Below are positions 1 through 7,230 of a stretch of 7,254 bases of DNA, piece by piece. Under the pieces are notes generated by a model. That model was not told the DNA's origin. It saw only the letters and a program-made list of their open reading frames with translations, and did no database searches. Each line of letters begins with the position of its first letter. The stretch's first letter is position 1. The position numbers were made by a program, and so were the translations under genes. This DNA is from Oscillospiraceae bacterium (GTDB taxonomy: Bacteria > Bacillota_A > Clostridia > Oscillospirales > Ruminococcaceae): the NCBI GenBank assembly GCA_017400025.1, contig JAFQAF010000360.1, positions 1-7,254 of the forward strand. The letters run 5' to 3'.

Positions 1-930
<930 letters not shown>

Positions 931-946
931 TTTAATTACAGCATTT

Positions 947-976
947 AAACAGCACACATCAGTGTGCTGTTTTTTT
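947..976 (+). terminator. Intrinsic terminator of gap
   Basis: An 11-bp perfect stem, AAACAGCACAC (947-957) pairing with GTGTGCTGTTT (962-972), closes a four-base ATCA loop and runs into a T-tract that ends at 976. It begins 17 bases after the gap stop codon. This is a classic Rho-independent terminator. It should end gap transcription, and the last T residues double as part of the -35 of the next promoter. Confidence 0.95.
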
Positions 977-1003
977 GCACTTTTTAAAATAATATGCTAC
1001 AAT
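975..1003 (+). promoter_or_regulatory. Sigma-A promoter for the radical SAM gene
   Basis: The -35 TTGCAC (975-980) and -10 TACAAT (998-1003) are separated by 17 bp, and TG at 995-996 gives an extended -10. The predicted transcription start is near 1010, leaving a leader of about 55 bases before the ATG at 1065. The -35 begins in the T-tract of the gap terminator, so the two signals overlap by two bases. A ribosome binding site GGAG (1055-1058) sits six bases before the start codon. Confidence 0.8.
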
Positions 1004-1064
1004 AAAATAATCACAGGGGTAAAATTACAGTGCCCCAATTTAGAACCAGTTATCGGAGTACAGT

Positions 1065-2732
1065 ATGAAAATAGTTCTTTGCAGTATCAACAGCAAATAT
1101 ATTCACTCATCCTTGGCGGTATGGTATCTGCTTGCAGCAGCAAAGCAGTCCGGCACAGCCCACGAGGTAAAAGTAGTTGAAAGTACAATAAACAGCCAGG
1201 TAGAGGATATAGTTGCGGCAGTTATAGCTGAAAAACCGGATGCAGTGGGTTTTTCTGCATACATATGGAATATTGAATATGTCCGAAAGGCTGCACATAC
1301 CATGAAGCTGATAAATCCGGATATCAGAATTTTTCTGGGTGGCCCGGAAGCAAGTTATGATGCCGAAGCACTTCTTGAAAATGATTATATTGACTGGATA
1401 ATAAAAGGTGAAGGGGAGGCCCCTTTCATACAGCTGCTGAAGGATAACTTTTCAGCGCCTGTAAAAACTGTTCTCAGCGGACCATGCCTGCCTTATATCA
1501 ACCCATATACGGAGGAATATATGGCGGCACTGAATGGCAGAATTGCCTATCTGGAAACAAGCAGAGGCTGCCCGTTCAGCTGTGGATTCTGCCTTTCCGG
1601 CCGCGATGAAACAGTGCGCTTTTTTGATATGGAGGAAAACAAAAGAAATATAGTTCTCCTTGCAAACTCCGGTACAAAAACTGTAAAGTTTGTGGACAGG
1701 ACCTTCAACTGCAATGATAAAAGAGCCCTTGAAATATTCAGATTCATCACTGAAGAAAGAGCAAAAGGAAATATCCCGGCAGATGTTATTTTCCACTGTG
1801 AAGTGGAAACTGACCTGTTTACACAGTCCACACTGGACTATCTGAAAACAGTCCCTGCAGGCCTTTTCCAGTTTGAGGCAGGCTTGCAGAGTTTCAATGT
1901 GGAAACACTCAAAGCGGTAAACCGCCGCACTGATATGGAAAAACTGGTGCATAATCTGAAGGAAATTGTTTCCGGCGGCAATATCCACCTGCATATAGAC
2001 CTTATTGCAGGGCTTCCTCACGAAGATTTTGCCTGCTTTGCCCGCAGCTTCAACCAGGCCTATGAAATAAATGCAAATGTAATTCAGCTGGGCTTTCTGA
2101 AACTGCTGAAAGGTTCAACCCTTGAGAAGGAAAAGGAAAAATATAATTACAAAAGCTGGAATTATGCGCCGTATCAGGTAGTCAGCTGTGACAGCATTTC
2201 ATACAGTGACCTCAATGAGCTGAAAAAATGTGAGGACGCTGTTGAACGTCTTCTCAACAGCGGCAAATTCCCTCATACAGTGCCTTATCTCATAAATGAA
2301 ACCGGATTAGAGCCTTTTGATTTCTTCTATAAATTCGGCTGTTATGTGGCGGAGAGTGGCATTAAAAATCCATCACTTGAAAAGTATGCCTTTATGCTGT
2401 ATGAATATTTTACCGGAGAATTCGGCACAGATAAAAAACAGCTGAGGGATGTTATGGTAACTGACAGAATTATCACAGACAACACAGGCCGCCTGTTCGG
2501 TTTTACACATATTCCGGATAAAAATTTCAGAAAAATAACAACAGCCCTGCGCCAGCAGACTGTTAATATCTTTGACAATCAGCGGGAAAAATCTGCAAAA
2601 GGGAAGATTGGTTTTGCGGTGCTTTACACCTGCGGCAAAGTTATTCTTGCGGATTATACGGAAAAAAATCCGGTTACAGACCAGTTCCGGTACAGAATAG
2701 CAGAGCTTGATGATTTTCTGCAGGAAAAATAA
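1065..2732 (+). CDS. B12-binding-domain radical SAM protein (DUF4080-type)
   Basis: A 555-residue cytosolic protein. Residues 1-125 look like a Rossmann-type cobalamin-binding domain (MKIVLCSINSKYIHSSLAVW at the start, FLGGPEAS at 90-97, KGEGEAPF at 114-121). The radical SAM core follows, with the cluster-binding motif C169-x3-C173-x2-C176 inside LETSRGCPFSCGFC. Later core strands include FQFEAGLQS (268-276) and HIDLIAGLPHED (310-321). The C-terminal part, from about residue 360, matches what I recall of DUF4080, a domain of unknown function found after this core. The cobalamin domain lacks the canonical DxHxxG motif, though a His (H14) lies nearby. Family knowledge supports S-adenosylmethionine cleavage at a [4Fe-4S] cluster and possibly B12-dependent methyl transfer or rearrangement. 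The substrate is unknown and the neighbours do not reveal it. The ATG at 1065 is supported by GGAG six bases upstream and by the N-terminal motif beginning immediately. The gene is intact and appears monocistronic. Confidence 0.9.
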   Translation: MKIVLCSINSKYIHSSLAVWYLLAAAKQSGTAHEVKVVESTINSQVEDIVAAVIAEKPDAVGFSAYIWNIEYVRKAAHTMKLINPDIRIFLGGPEASYDAEALLENDYIDWIIKGEGEAPFIQLLKDNFSAPVKTVLSGPCLPYINPYTEEYMAALNGRIAYLETSRGCPFSCGFCLSGRDETVRFFDMEENKRNIVLLANSGTKTVKFVDRTFNCNDKRALEIFRFITEERAKGNIPADVIFHCEVETDLFTQSTLDYLKTVPAGLFQFEAGLQSFNVETLKAVNRRTDMEKLVHNLKEIVSGGNIHLHIDLIAGLPHEDFACFARSFNQAYEINANVIQLGFLKLLKGSTLEKEKEKYNYKSWNYAPYQVVSCDSISYSDLNELKKCEDAVERLLNSGKFPHTVPYLINETGLEPFDFFYKFGCYVAESGIKNPSLEKYAFMLYEYFTGEFGTDKKQLRDVMVTDRIITDNTGRLFGFTHIPDKNFRKITTALRQQTVNIFDNQREKSAKGKIGFAVLYTCGKVILADYTEKNPVTDQFRYRIAELDDFLQEK

Positions 2733-2779
2733 TTTGAAAATCGAATAATTTGAATTTAAAATAGTTTGAACCTCAAAGT
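2731..2779. promoter_or_regulatory. Three tandem FabT-like operator boxes, 16-bp period
   Basis: Three 17-bp boxes of the form A-N-TTTGA-N3-TCAAA-N-T are tiled at 2731-2747, 2747-2763 and 2763-2779, so each starts exactly 16 bp after the last and shares one base with its neighbour. Box 3 has a perfect TTTGA-ACC-TCAAA core. Box 1 (TTTGA-AAA-TCGAA) and box 2 (TTTGA-ATT-TAAAA) each have one mismatch in the right half-site. A 10-bp direct repeat ATAATTTGAA recurs at 2729, 2745 and, with one change, 2761. The array begins within the stop codon of the upstream gene and ends just before the promoter of the MarR gene. The dyads resemble the FabT box as I remember it from streptococci. Binding by the adjacent MarR protein is inference. 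Confidence 0.7.
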
Positions 2780-2781
2780 TT

Positions 2782-2813
2782 TTAACATTTCTATCACATT
2801 TAGGTACTATAAT
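2782..2813 (+). promoter_or_regulatory. Promoter of the MarR-degV operon
   Basis: A consensus -10 TATAAT lies at 2808-2813, predicting a start near 2820 and a leader of about 33 bases. The -35 is poor: the best match, TTAACA at 2782-2787, would need a 20-bp spacer, while the hexamer at the ideal 17-bp spacing (2785-2790, ACATTT) matches badly. Such a promoter may be weak or depend on a bound regulator. It lies between operator box 3 and box 4. Confidence 0.6.
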
Positions 2814-2818
2814 GTGAT
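2793..2818. repeat. Perfect 8-bp inverted repeat enclosing the -10
   Basis: ATCACATT (2793-2800) and AATGTGAT (2811-2818) are exact reverse complements around a 10-base spacer, and the second arm overlaps the TATAAT box. Its sequence differs from the TTTGA boxes around it, so it could be a site for another regulator. It is nested inside the larger 2758-2841 inverted repeat and could form the tip of a cruciform or a read-through RNA hairpin. Its function is unknown. Confidence 0.5.
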
Positions 2819-2819
2819 T

Positions 2820-2836
2820 ACTTTGATATTCAAACT
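2820..2836. promoter_or_regulatory. Fourth FabT-like operator box, at the transcription start
   Basis: ACTTTGATATTCAAACT has a perfect TTTGA-TAT-TCAAA core and the same A-N...N-T flanks as the upstream boxes. It covers roughly +1 to +17 of the predicted transcript, just before the ribosome binding site at 2844-2847. A repressor bound here would block initiation or early elongation. Together with box 3 it forms an extended inverted repeat: 2758-2770 pairs perfectly with 2829-2841, and 2773-2779 pairs with 2820-2826. Confidence 0.7.
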
Positions 2837-2843
2837 ATTTTTT

Positions 2844-2847
2844 GAGG
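2844..2847 (+). promoter_or_regulatory. Ribosome binding site fixing the MarR start
   Basis: GAGG five bases before the ATG at 2853. This supports 2853 over an in-frame TTG at 2766, which would add 29 hydrophobic residues (translated from the operator region) and lies upstream of the predicted transcription start. Confidence 0.8.
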
Positions 2848-2852
2848 TAAAA

Positions 2853-3305
2853 ATGGAAAAAATCAAACATGACATCAATACGTTTCTTGTAGATGCTTTT
2901 AACAGCCTTATGCAGATTGAGGAAAACTATCTTCAGAAAGGTGCTTTCAGAAATATATCTGTAAAGGAAATGCATCTTATTGACGCGGTGGTGAAATTAA
3001 AAGAAAACAATATAGCAAAACAGATTGCCAAAGAGCTGAATATTACACAAAGCTCTCTTACTACTGCAGTAAACACCCTGGAAAAGAAGGGGATGTTGGT
3101 GAGAAAGCCTGATGAGAAAGACAGACGAATAGTAAAAATATGTGCTACAGAAAAAGCCAGGGAAGCATACGAGCTTCATAAAAAATTCCATCAGGAGCTT
3201 GTGGACACTGTGGTAAACGAACTGACCGAACGGGAACTCAATGCGTTTGTGGACGGTCTGAACAAAGTACGCTATTTCTTTGCCGATAAAAAGAACGGCA
3301 AATGA
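2853..3305 (+). CDS. fabT: MarR-family transcriptional regulator, FabT-like
   Basis: A 150-residue protein of normal MarR length. N-terminal helices form the dimer region. The winged helix-turn-helix runs from about residue 52 to 95: ENNIAKQIAKELNITQSSLT leads into the recognition helix, NTLEKKGMLVRK follows, and the wing carries the diagnostic DEKDRR at 87-92. The N-terminal stretch ISVKEMHLIDAV, the following HTH and the later LHKKFHQELVD closely resemble streptococcal FabT as I remember it. FabT represses fatty-acid synthesis genes and binds DNA more tightly with long-chain acyl-ACP. Two perfect and two near-perfect FabT-like boxes flank its promoter, which suggests autoregulation. The gene is 16 bp upstream of a DegV fatty-acid-binding protein and probably shares its transcript. 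MarR-family assignment is firm. The FabT assignment is a strong inference rather than proven, since a close MarR paralogue could have another ligand. Confidence 0.9.
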   Translation: MEKIKHDINTFLVDAFNSLMQIEENYLQKGAFRNISVKEMHLIDAVVKLKENNIAKQIAKELNITQSSLTTAVNTLEKKGMLVRKPDEKDRRIVKICATEKAREAYELHKKFHQELVDTVVNELTERELNAFVDGLNKVRYFFADKKNGK

Positions 3306-3310
3306 TTATA

Positions 3311-3316
3311 AAGGAG
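3311..3316 (+). promoter_or_regulatory. Ribosome binding site fixing the degV start
   Basis: AAGGAG, ending five bases before the ATG at 3322, just after the MarR stop codon. It selects this start over an in-frame TTG at 3280, which lies inside the MarR gene and would add 14 residues not expected in the family. Confidence 0.85.
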
Positions 3317-3321
3317 ACAAA

Positions 3322-4161
3322 ATGAAAACAGTTATTATTACAGACTCAACTTGTGATATTTCAAAAGAACAGCTGGATATTCTGAATGTGGAGGTAGTGC
3401 CGCTTTCAGTTAATTTCGGAGACAAAAGTTACCTTGACGGCATAGATATAACCAAAAAAGAGTTTTTCAGAATGCTTGCAGAAAGCAGCGAAAACCCTAC
3501 AACAAGCCAGCCTTCACCGGAATCTTTCCTGGAAGTTTTCAGCCGCCACAAAGAGCAGGGAAATGAGGTTGTCTTTATCGGGCTTTCTTCTGTTCTCAGC
3601 GGTACATGCCAGTCTGCACGCATTGCAAAGGAGATGTGTGATTACGATAAAATCCATATAGTTGACTCCCTCAGCGCCACAGCAGGTATGGAACTGCTTG
3701 TAAGAGTGGCCTGCGATATGAGAGACAAAGGTGAAGATGCTGCTGCAATAGCAGAAAAAATCACAGCACTTGTGCCAAAAGTAAGGCTGTTTGCTGTAGT
3801 TGATACCCTTAAATATCTTGTAAGAGGGGGCCGTCTTTCCAAGGCTGCAGGTCTTATCGGCGGCGCACTTGGCGTAAAGCCGCTTATAACAGTTGCAGAC
3901 GGTTCGGTTGTATCCATAGGCACAGCACGTGGTCAGAAGGGTGCATTTGACAAACTGGCAAATATCGTGGAAGAAGCAGATATAGATACATCCCTGCCGG
4001 TAATTCTCACTTATACAGAATCACAGGAAAATATGCATATGTTTGAAGCATATCTTATGGAAAAAGGTATGAAATTTGACTGGATTTACAGTGAGGTAGG
4101 CAGTGTAATCGGCACACACGTAGGCCCTGGCGCATATGCTGCAGTATATTTTGTAAAATAA
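3322..4161 (+). CDS. degV: DegV-family fatty-acid-binding protein (FakB-type)
   Basis: A 279-residue cytosolic protein, complete and of typical family length. It opens with the family hallmark MKTVIITDSTCDIS. It then has PTTSQPSPESF (59-69), the lipid-binding motif that includes the conserved TSQPS, and GLSSVLSGT (87-95). The middle carries DTLKYLVRGGRLSK (161-174) with GGALGVKPLI (180-189). The C-terminus has GSVIGTHVGPGA (260-271). DegV proteins bind one fatty acid. In the FakA/FakB pathway they present it to the kinase FakA, and the acyl-phosphate is used for phospholipid synthesis. No FakA gene is in this window. The gene follows a FabT-like regulator after 16 bp and has no promoter of its own that I can see, so it is probably the second gene of that operon. 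Fatty-acid preference cannot be told from the sequence. No strong terminator with a U-tract follows. Confidence 0.95.
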   Translation: MKTVIITDSTCDISKEQLDILNVEVVPLSVNFGDKSYLDGIDITKKEFFRMLAESSENPTTSQPSPESFLEVFSRHKEQGNEVVFIGLSSVLSGTCQSARIAKEMCDYDKIHIVDSLSATAGMELLVRVACDMRDKGEDAAAIAEKITALVPKVRLFAVVDTLKYLVRGGRLSKAAGLIGGALGVKPLITVADGSVVSIGTARGQKGAFDKLANIVEEADIDTSLPVILTYTESQENMHMFEAYLMEKGMKFDWIYSEVGSVIGTHVGPGAYAAVYFVK

Positions 4162-4222
4162 AAACGGGTATTTAACATATTTAGTGGTATGAAATTTTAC
4201 AATAAAATCTAACAATAACAAA

Positions 4223-4256
4223 TTTAGGGGCGTCGTGGTATTGCGACTCCCCTAAA
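4223..4256. repeat. Large imperfect palindrome upstream of hsdR
   Basis: TTTAGGGG (4223-4230) pairs with CCCCTAAA (4249-4256). After one mismatch (C4231/T4248), GTCG (4232-4235) pairs with CGAC (4244-4247), leaving a short GGTATT-containing loop. As RNA this would be a stable hairpin, but on the + strand it is followed by AATTATGG rather than a U-tract, so it is at best a weak terminator for degV. Its right arm contains the -35 of the hsdR promoter, so it could be an operator. Minus-strand read-through would meet a more T-rich tail, but no minus-strand gene needs a terminator here. Confidence 0.7.
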
Positions 4257-4269
4257 ATTATGGTATAAT
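4241..4269 (+). promoter_or_regulatory. Extended -10 promoter for hsdR
   Basis: TATAAT at 4264-4269 is preceded by TGG (4261-4263), a perfect extended -10. Seventeen bases upstream is the -35 TTGCGA (4241-4246; 4 of 6 consensus bases). The predicted start is near 4276, giving a leader of about 54 bases. The -35 lies within the palindrome at 4223-4256, which suggests possible repression at this point. This promoter would make hsdR independent of the MarR-degV operon. Confidence 0.8.
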
Positions 4270-4292
4270 TTGGTTAAATATCAATAACATTT

Positions 4293-4314
4293 TTGGTGGT
4301 CTGATTTCCGCCAA
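4293..4314 (+). promoter_or_regulatory. Leader hairpin just upstream of the hsdR ribosome binding site
   Basis: TTGGTGG (4293-4299) can pair with CCGCCAA (4308-4314), with one G-U wobble, around an eight-base loop. The stem ends one base before the purine-rich ribosome binding site AGAAAGGA (4315-4322 region), whose GG lies nine bases before the ATG. It could influence translation initiation or mRNA stability, though this is inference from a short stem. Confidence 0.4.
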
Positions 4315-4329
4315 GAAAGGAAACAAAAA

Positions 4330-7230
4330 ATGGGAAAGAAATTATCTGAATACGATGTAGAGAATTTCTTCGTTGAACGACTGGAAGAAATGGGCTACAC
4401 TTACGCCAACATTAATCACTATGAAGATTTGTTGGTTAATTTTCGTGTTCAATTTTGTAAATTAAATGAAAAAGCTCTTGTTGAAAAGAAAGGCGTAGCA
4501 GAACTGTCCGATGCAGAATTTAATAGAATTCTTATCCGTCTGGAAAACCACTCTGTCTATGAGTCTGCAAGAATTTTAAGAGAACAGTGGGTTCTTACGT
4601 TGGACAATGGCAAAACTGTATATGTAAGATTTTTAACCAACGACCCAGCTCAAAACTTTTTTCAAGTTGCAAACCAGATAACAATGGATAAAGAACACAG
4701 AAATGATGTTCTGTATAAAAACCGTTATGATGTTTCTCTTCTCATTAATGGTCTTCCACTGGTACAGGTTGAACTGAAGCGTCCGGGTGTAGAAATCAAC
4801 GAAGCTATCAACCAGATAAATAGATACAGGGCACATTCTTTTAAAGGTCTGTTTAATTACATTCAGGTTTTTGTTGTATCCAATTCTGTACAGACAAAGT
4901 ATTTCGCAAATGCAAACTTGAGAAAAGCAGATGGTGAAATTAACAATATTCTGAAGTCTCTTGTTTTCTATTGGACAGACGATGAAAACCGCCGTATCAA
5001 TAAGCTTAATGATTTCACAACAGCATTTCTTGAAAAATTTGCAATTACTGAAATGCTGACCAAATACTTTGTGATTAAGGAAACAGAACCTGTTCTGATG
5101 GTTATGAGACCTTATCAGATTTATGCAGTAAAGAAAGCCCTGGACCGTATTAAACTGAGCAATATGAACGGTTATGTGTTTCATACAACTGGTTCCGGTA
5201 AAACACTGACTTCATTTAAGCTGGCTACACTCCTAAGAGACGATAAAAGCATTGATAAAGTATTTTTCCTGATTGACCGTAGCGACTTGGACGACCAGAC
5301 TGTAGAAGAATACAACAGTTTTGAAAAGGACTGTGTAGACAACACAGATAACACATATACTCTTGTAAATGCCATCAATAACTCCAGTAAAACATTGATT
5401 ATTACAACCATTCAAAAGATGGCAACAGCCATTAGGAACGATAAATACAGAGTGATGATTGAAGCCCTGAGAGATAAAAAGTGTATTTTCATTATCGATG
5501 AATGTCATCGCTCCCAGTTTGGTAAGATGCATACACAGATTGAAAAATTCTTCAATAACGCCAATTACATTGGTTTTACTGGTACACCTATCTTTGAAGA
5601 AAATAAATCTGCAGACAGAAGAACCACAGCAGACGTTTTCAAGACTGCAGCAAATGTAGATTCCTGCATCCACAAATATATGATAAAAGAAGCTATTGCT
5701 GACGGCAATGTACTTCGCTTCTCTGTAGAATATTTAAGAAGTATCAATATTAAGTCTACACAGGACCCAACAATTGATGTTGATAAACTTGATGACCCGG
5801 AATACTGTAAACGTCACAACATTGATATGAACGGGCTGTATCACGAACCAGAGAGATTTGAAAGAATCACAAAAGATATCCTGAATAGCCTCGAAAAACA
5901 CACAAGACCACAGGGCAAAGATGTTTATACAGCTATTTTTGCAGTTGACAAAATTGAAACCCTGATGGAATACTACAGAAACTTCAAGAAGTTCAATGAT
6001 AAAGGCTATAAAGTAGCAGCTATCTTCACTTATGGTGTAAATGAAGACATGGATGGTCATAGCGCACATTCCAGAGAATATCTTGACGAGTGTATTTCTG
6101 ACTACAATGAAATGTTTGGTACAAACTTCGATTCTTCTAACTTTGATGGCTACCGTGTAGATATCAGTAAGAGAATGAAACAGAAGAACATCCCACAGAT
6201 TGACCTTCTTCTCGTAGTCAATATGTTCCTTACCGGTTTTGACTCAAAGCCTACAAATTCCCTGTTCCTTGATAAAGACTTGCAGTGGCACTCATTACTT
6301 CAGGCATACAGCCGTACAAACCGTGTAGATAAACCGACTAAACTCTTTGGCCAGATTATCACCTACCGTAACATAAAGAAAGCTCAGGACGATGCATTGA
6401 AGCTGTTCTCAGGTGATAGCAACCCTAATGAATTTTTGCTTCAGTCTTATGACTATTACACAGCAGAATTCCGCAAACAGGTTGAAGCTCTCCGCAAAAT
6501 TTCTCCAACTGGTGAAGATGCCGGATATATTGTTGATGAAGATGAAAAGAAAAGCTATGTTCTTGCTTTTCGTCTTATCATCCACACTCTTGCGACACTT
6601 AAAACATTCTCCCGTTTTGACTGGGAAGACCTGAAAATATTCCTTGATGAAGATGAATTTGAAGAATACAAGTCTTGGTATCTCACTTTCTATGACGAAA
6701 TGAAACGTGACAGAACCGGCAAAGAAACTGTTCTGGTCGATGTAAACTTTGATATTGAACTTATCCGTACAGATAAAATCAATGTGGTATATATTCTGAA
6801 CCTTCTTAAAGAAGTAAATCGCAAGGATAAGAAAGCCATGGAACAGTCTGTTGATTTGATTCTCCGTGAAATTGAACGTTCTGACAACGAAAATCTTCGC
6901 TATAAGAGCAATATTATGAAAGAGTTCATCACAACACGTTTCTTTGAATTGGACCCAGAAGAAGACCTTATTGAAGCTTTTAGCGATTATCTGGTAGAAG
7001 CAAGAACAGCTAAAATTGAAGAATTTGCAACTGCACATTCAATAGAAAAAGAATTGATAGAAAGCATTATGACTGATTATCAGTGCAATGAAAGAGCAGT
7101 AACAAAAGAAACTCTCCGTAAAATGCTTCTCCCACTTAATCTGGGGCTTATTAAAACCACAAAACTTATTAACGACATTCTTTTCTTCGTAAAAGAAATG
7201 TACAACACATTTACAGCTGCAGGCGAATAA
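4330..7230 (+). CDS. hsdR: Type I restriction endonuclease, R (restriction/translocation) subunit
   Basis: A complete 966-residue motor-nuclease subunit that, with HsdM and HsdS, translocates and cleaves unmodified foreign DNA. The N-terminal nuclease domain has Asp134, Glu148-x-Lys150 (in QVELKRP) and a Q162-x3-Y166 motif; the D/E-x-K/Q spacing equals that of EcoR124I as I remember it. The SF2 motor follows: Walker A TTGSGKT (286-292), motif Ia around FFLIDRSDLDDQ (312-323), Walker B DECH (390-393), motif III FTGTP (416-420), motif V LTGFDSK (634-640) and motif VI QAYSRTNR (658-665). The last 260 residues are helical and charged, as expected for the HsdM-contacting C-terminus. All catalytic motifs are intact, so the protein is probably active if partners exist. 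The ATG at 4330 has a GG-rich site nine bases upstream. No hsdM or hsdS is visible in the window. They may lie downstream, where only 24 bases remain. GC content appears lower than in gap, consistent with an accessory gene. Confidence 0.97.
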   Translation: MGKKLSEYDVENFFVERLEEMGYTYANINHYEDLLVNFRVQFCKLNEKALVEKKGVAELSDAEFNRILIRLENHSVYESARILREQWVLTLDNGKTVYVRFLTNDPAQNFFQVANQITMDKEHRNDVLYKNRYDVSLLINGLPLVQVELKRPGVEINEAINQINRYRAHSFKGLFNYIQVFVVSNSVQTKYFANANLRKADGEINNILKSLVFYWTDDENRRINKLNDFTTAFLEKFAITEMLTKYFVIKETEPVLMVMRPYQIYAVKKALDRIKLSNMNGYVFHTTGSGKTLTSFKLATLLRDDKSIDKVFFLIDRSDLDDQTVEEYNSFEKDCVDNTDNTYTLVNAINNSSKTLIITTIQKMATAIRNDKYRVMIEALRDKKCIFIIDECHRSQFGKMHTQIEKFFNNANYIGFTGTPIFEENKSADRRTTADVFKTAANVDSCIHKYMIKEAIADGNVLRFSVEYLRSINIKSTQDPTIDVDKLDDPEYCKRHNIDMNGLYHEPERFERITKDILNSLEKHTRPQGKDVYTAIFAVDKIETLMEYYRNFKKFNDKGYKVAAIFTYGVNEDMDGHSAHSREYLDECISDYNEMFGTNFDSSNFDGYRVDISKRMKQKNIPQIDLLLVVNMFLTGFDSKPTNSLFLDKDLQWHSLLQAYSRTNRVDKPTKLFGQIITYRNIKKAQDDALKLFSGDSNPNEFLLQSYDYYTAEFRKQVEALRKISPTGEDAGYIVDEDEKKSYVLAFRLIIHTLATLKTFSRFDWEDLKIFLDEDEFEEYKSWYLTFYDEMKRDRTGKETVLVDVNFDIELIRTDKINVVYILNLLKEVNRKDKKAMEQSVDLILREIERSDNENLRYKSNIMKEFITTRFFELDPEEDLIEAFSDYLVEARTAKIEEFATAHSIEKELIESIMTDYQCNERAVTKETLRKMLLPLNLGLIKTTKLINDILFFVKEMYNTFTAAGE

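Noticed and set aside
1016..1036. GGGG...CCCC pairing in the leader of the radical SAM gene as a riboswitch or attenuator
   Set aside because: Only four or five pairs around a long loop in a leader of about 55 bases; too small for a known cobalamin or SAM riboswitch and without a terminator.
1452..2021. 189-residue minus-strand open frame inside the radical SAM gene
   Set aside because: Antisense shadow of a well-supported coding region; Cys- and Phe-rich composition without motifs.
2766..2852. TTG start at 2766 extending the MarR protein by 29 residues
   Set aside because: The extension is translated from the operator and promoter region, starts upstream of the predicted transcription start, and lacks a ribosome binding site, while 2853 has one and gives normal family length.
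4198..4203. TACAAT as an additional promoter after degV
   Set aside because: No acceptable -35 at 16-18 bp upstream; the extended -10 promoter at 4241-4269 is far better.
6409..7038. 209-residue minus-strand open frame inside hsdR, and similar ones at 4633-5184 and 5233-5673
   Set aside because: Antisense shadows of an intact hsdR; Phe/Ile/Cys-rich translations typical of reverse-complemented Lys/Glu/Asn codons, without start signals.
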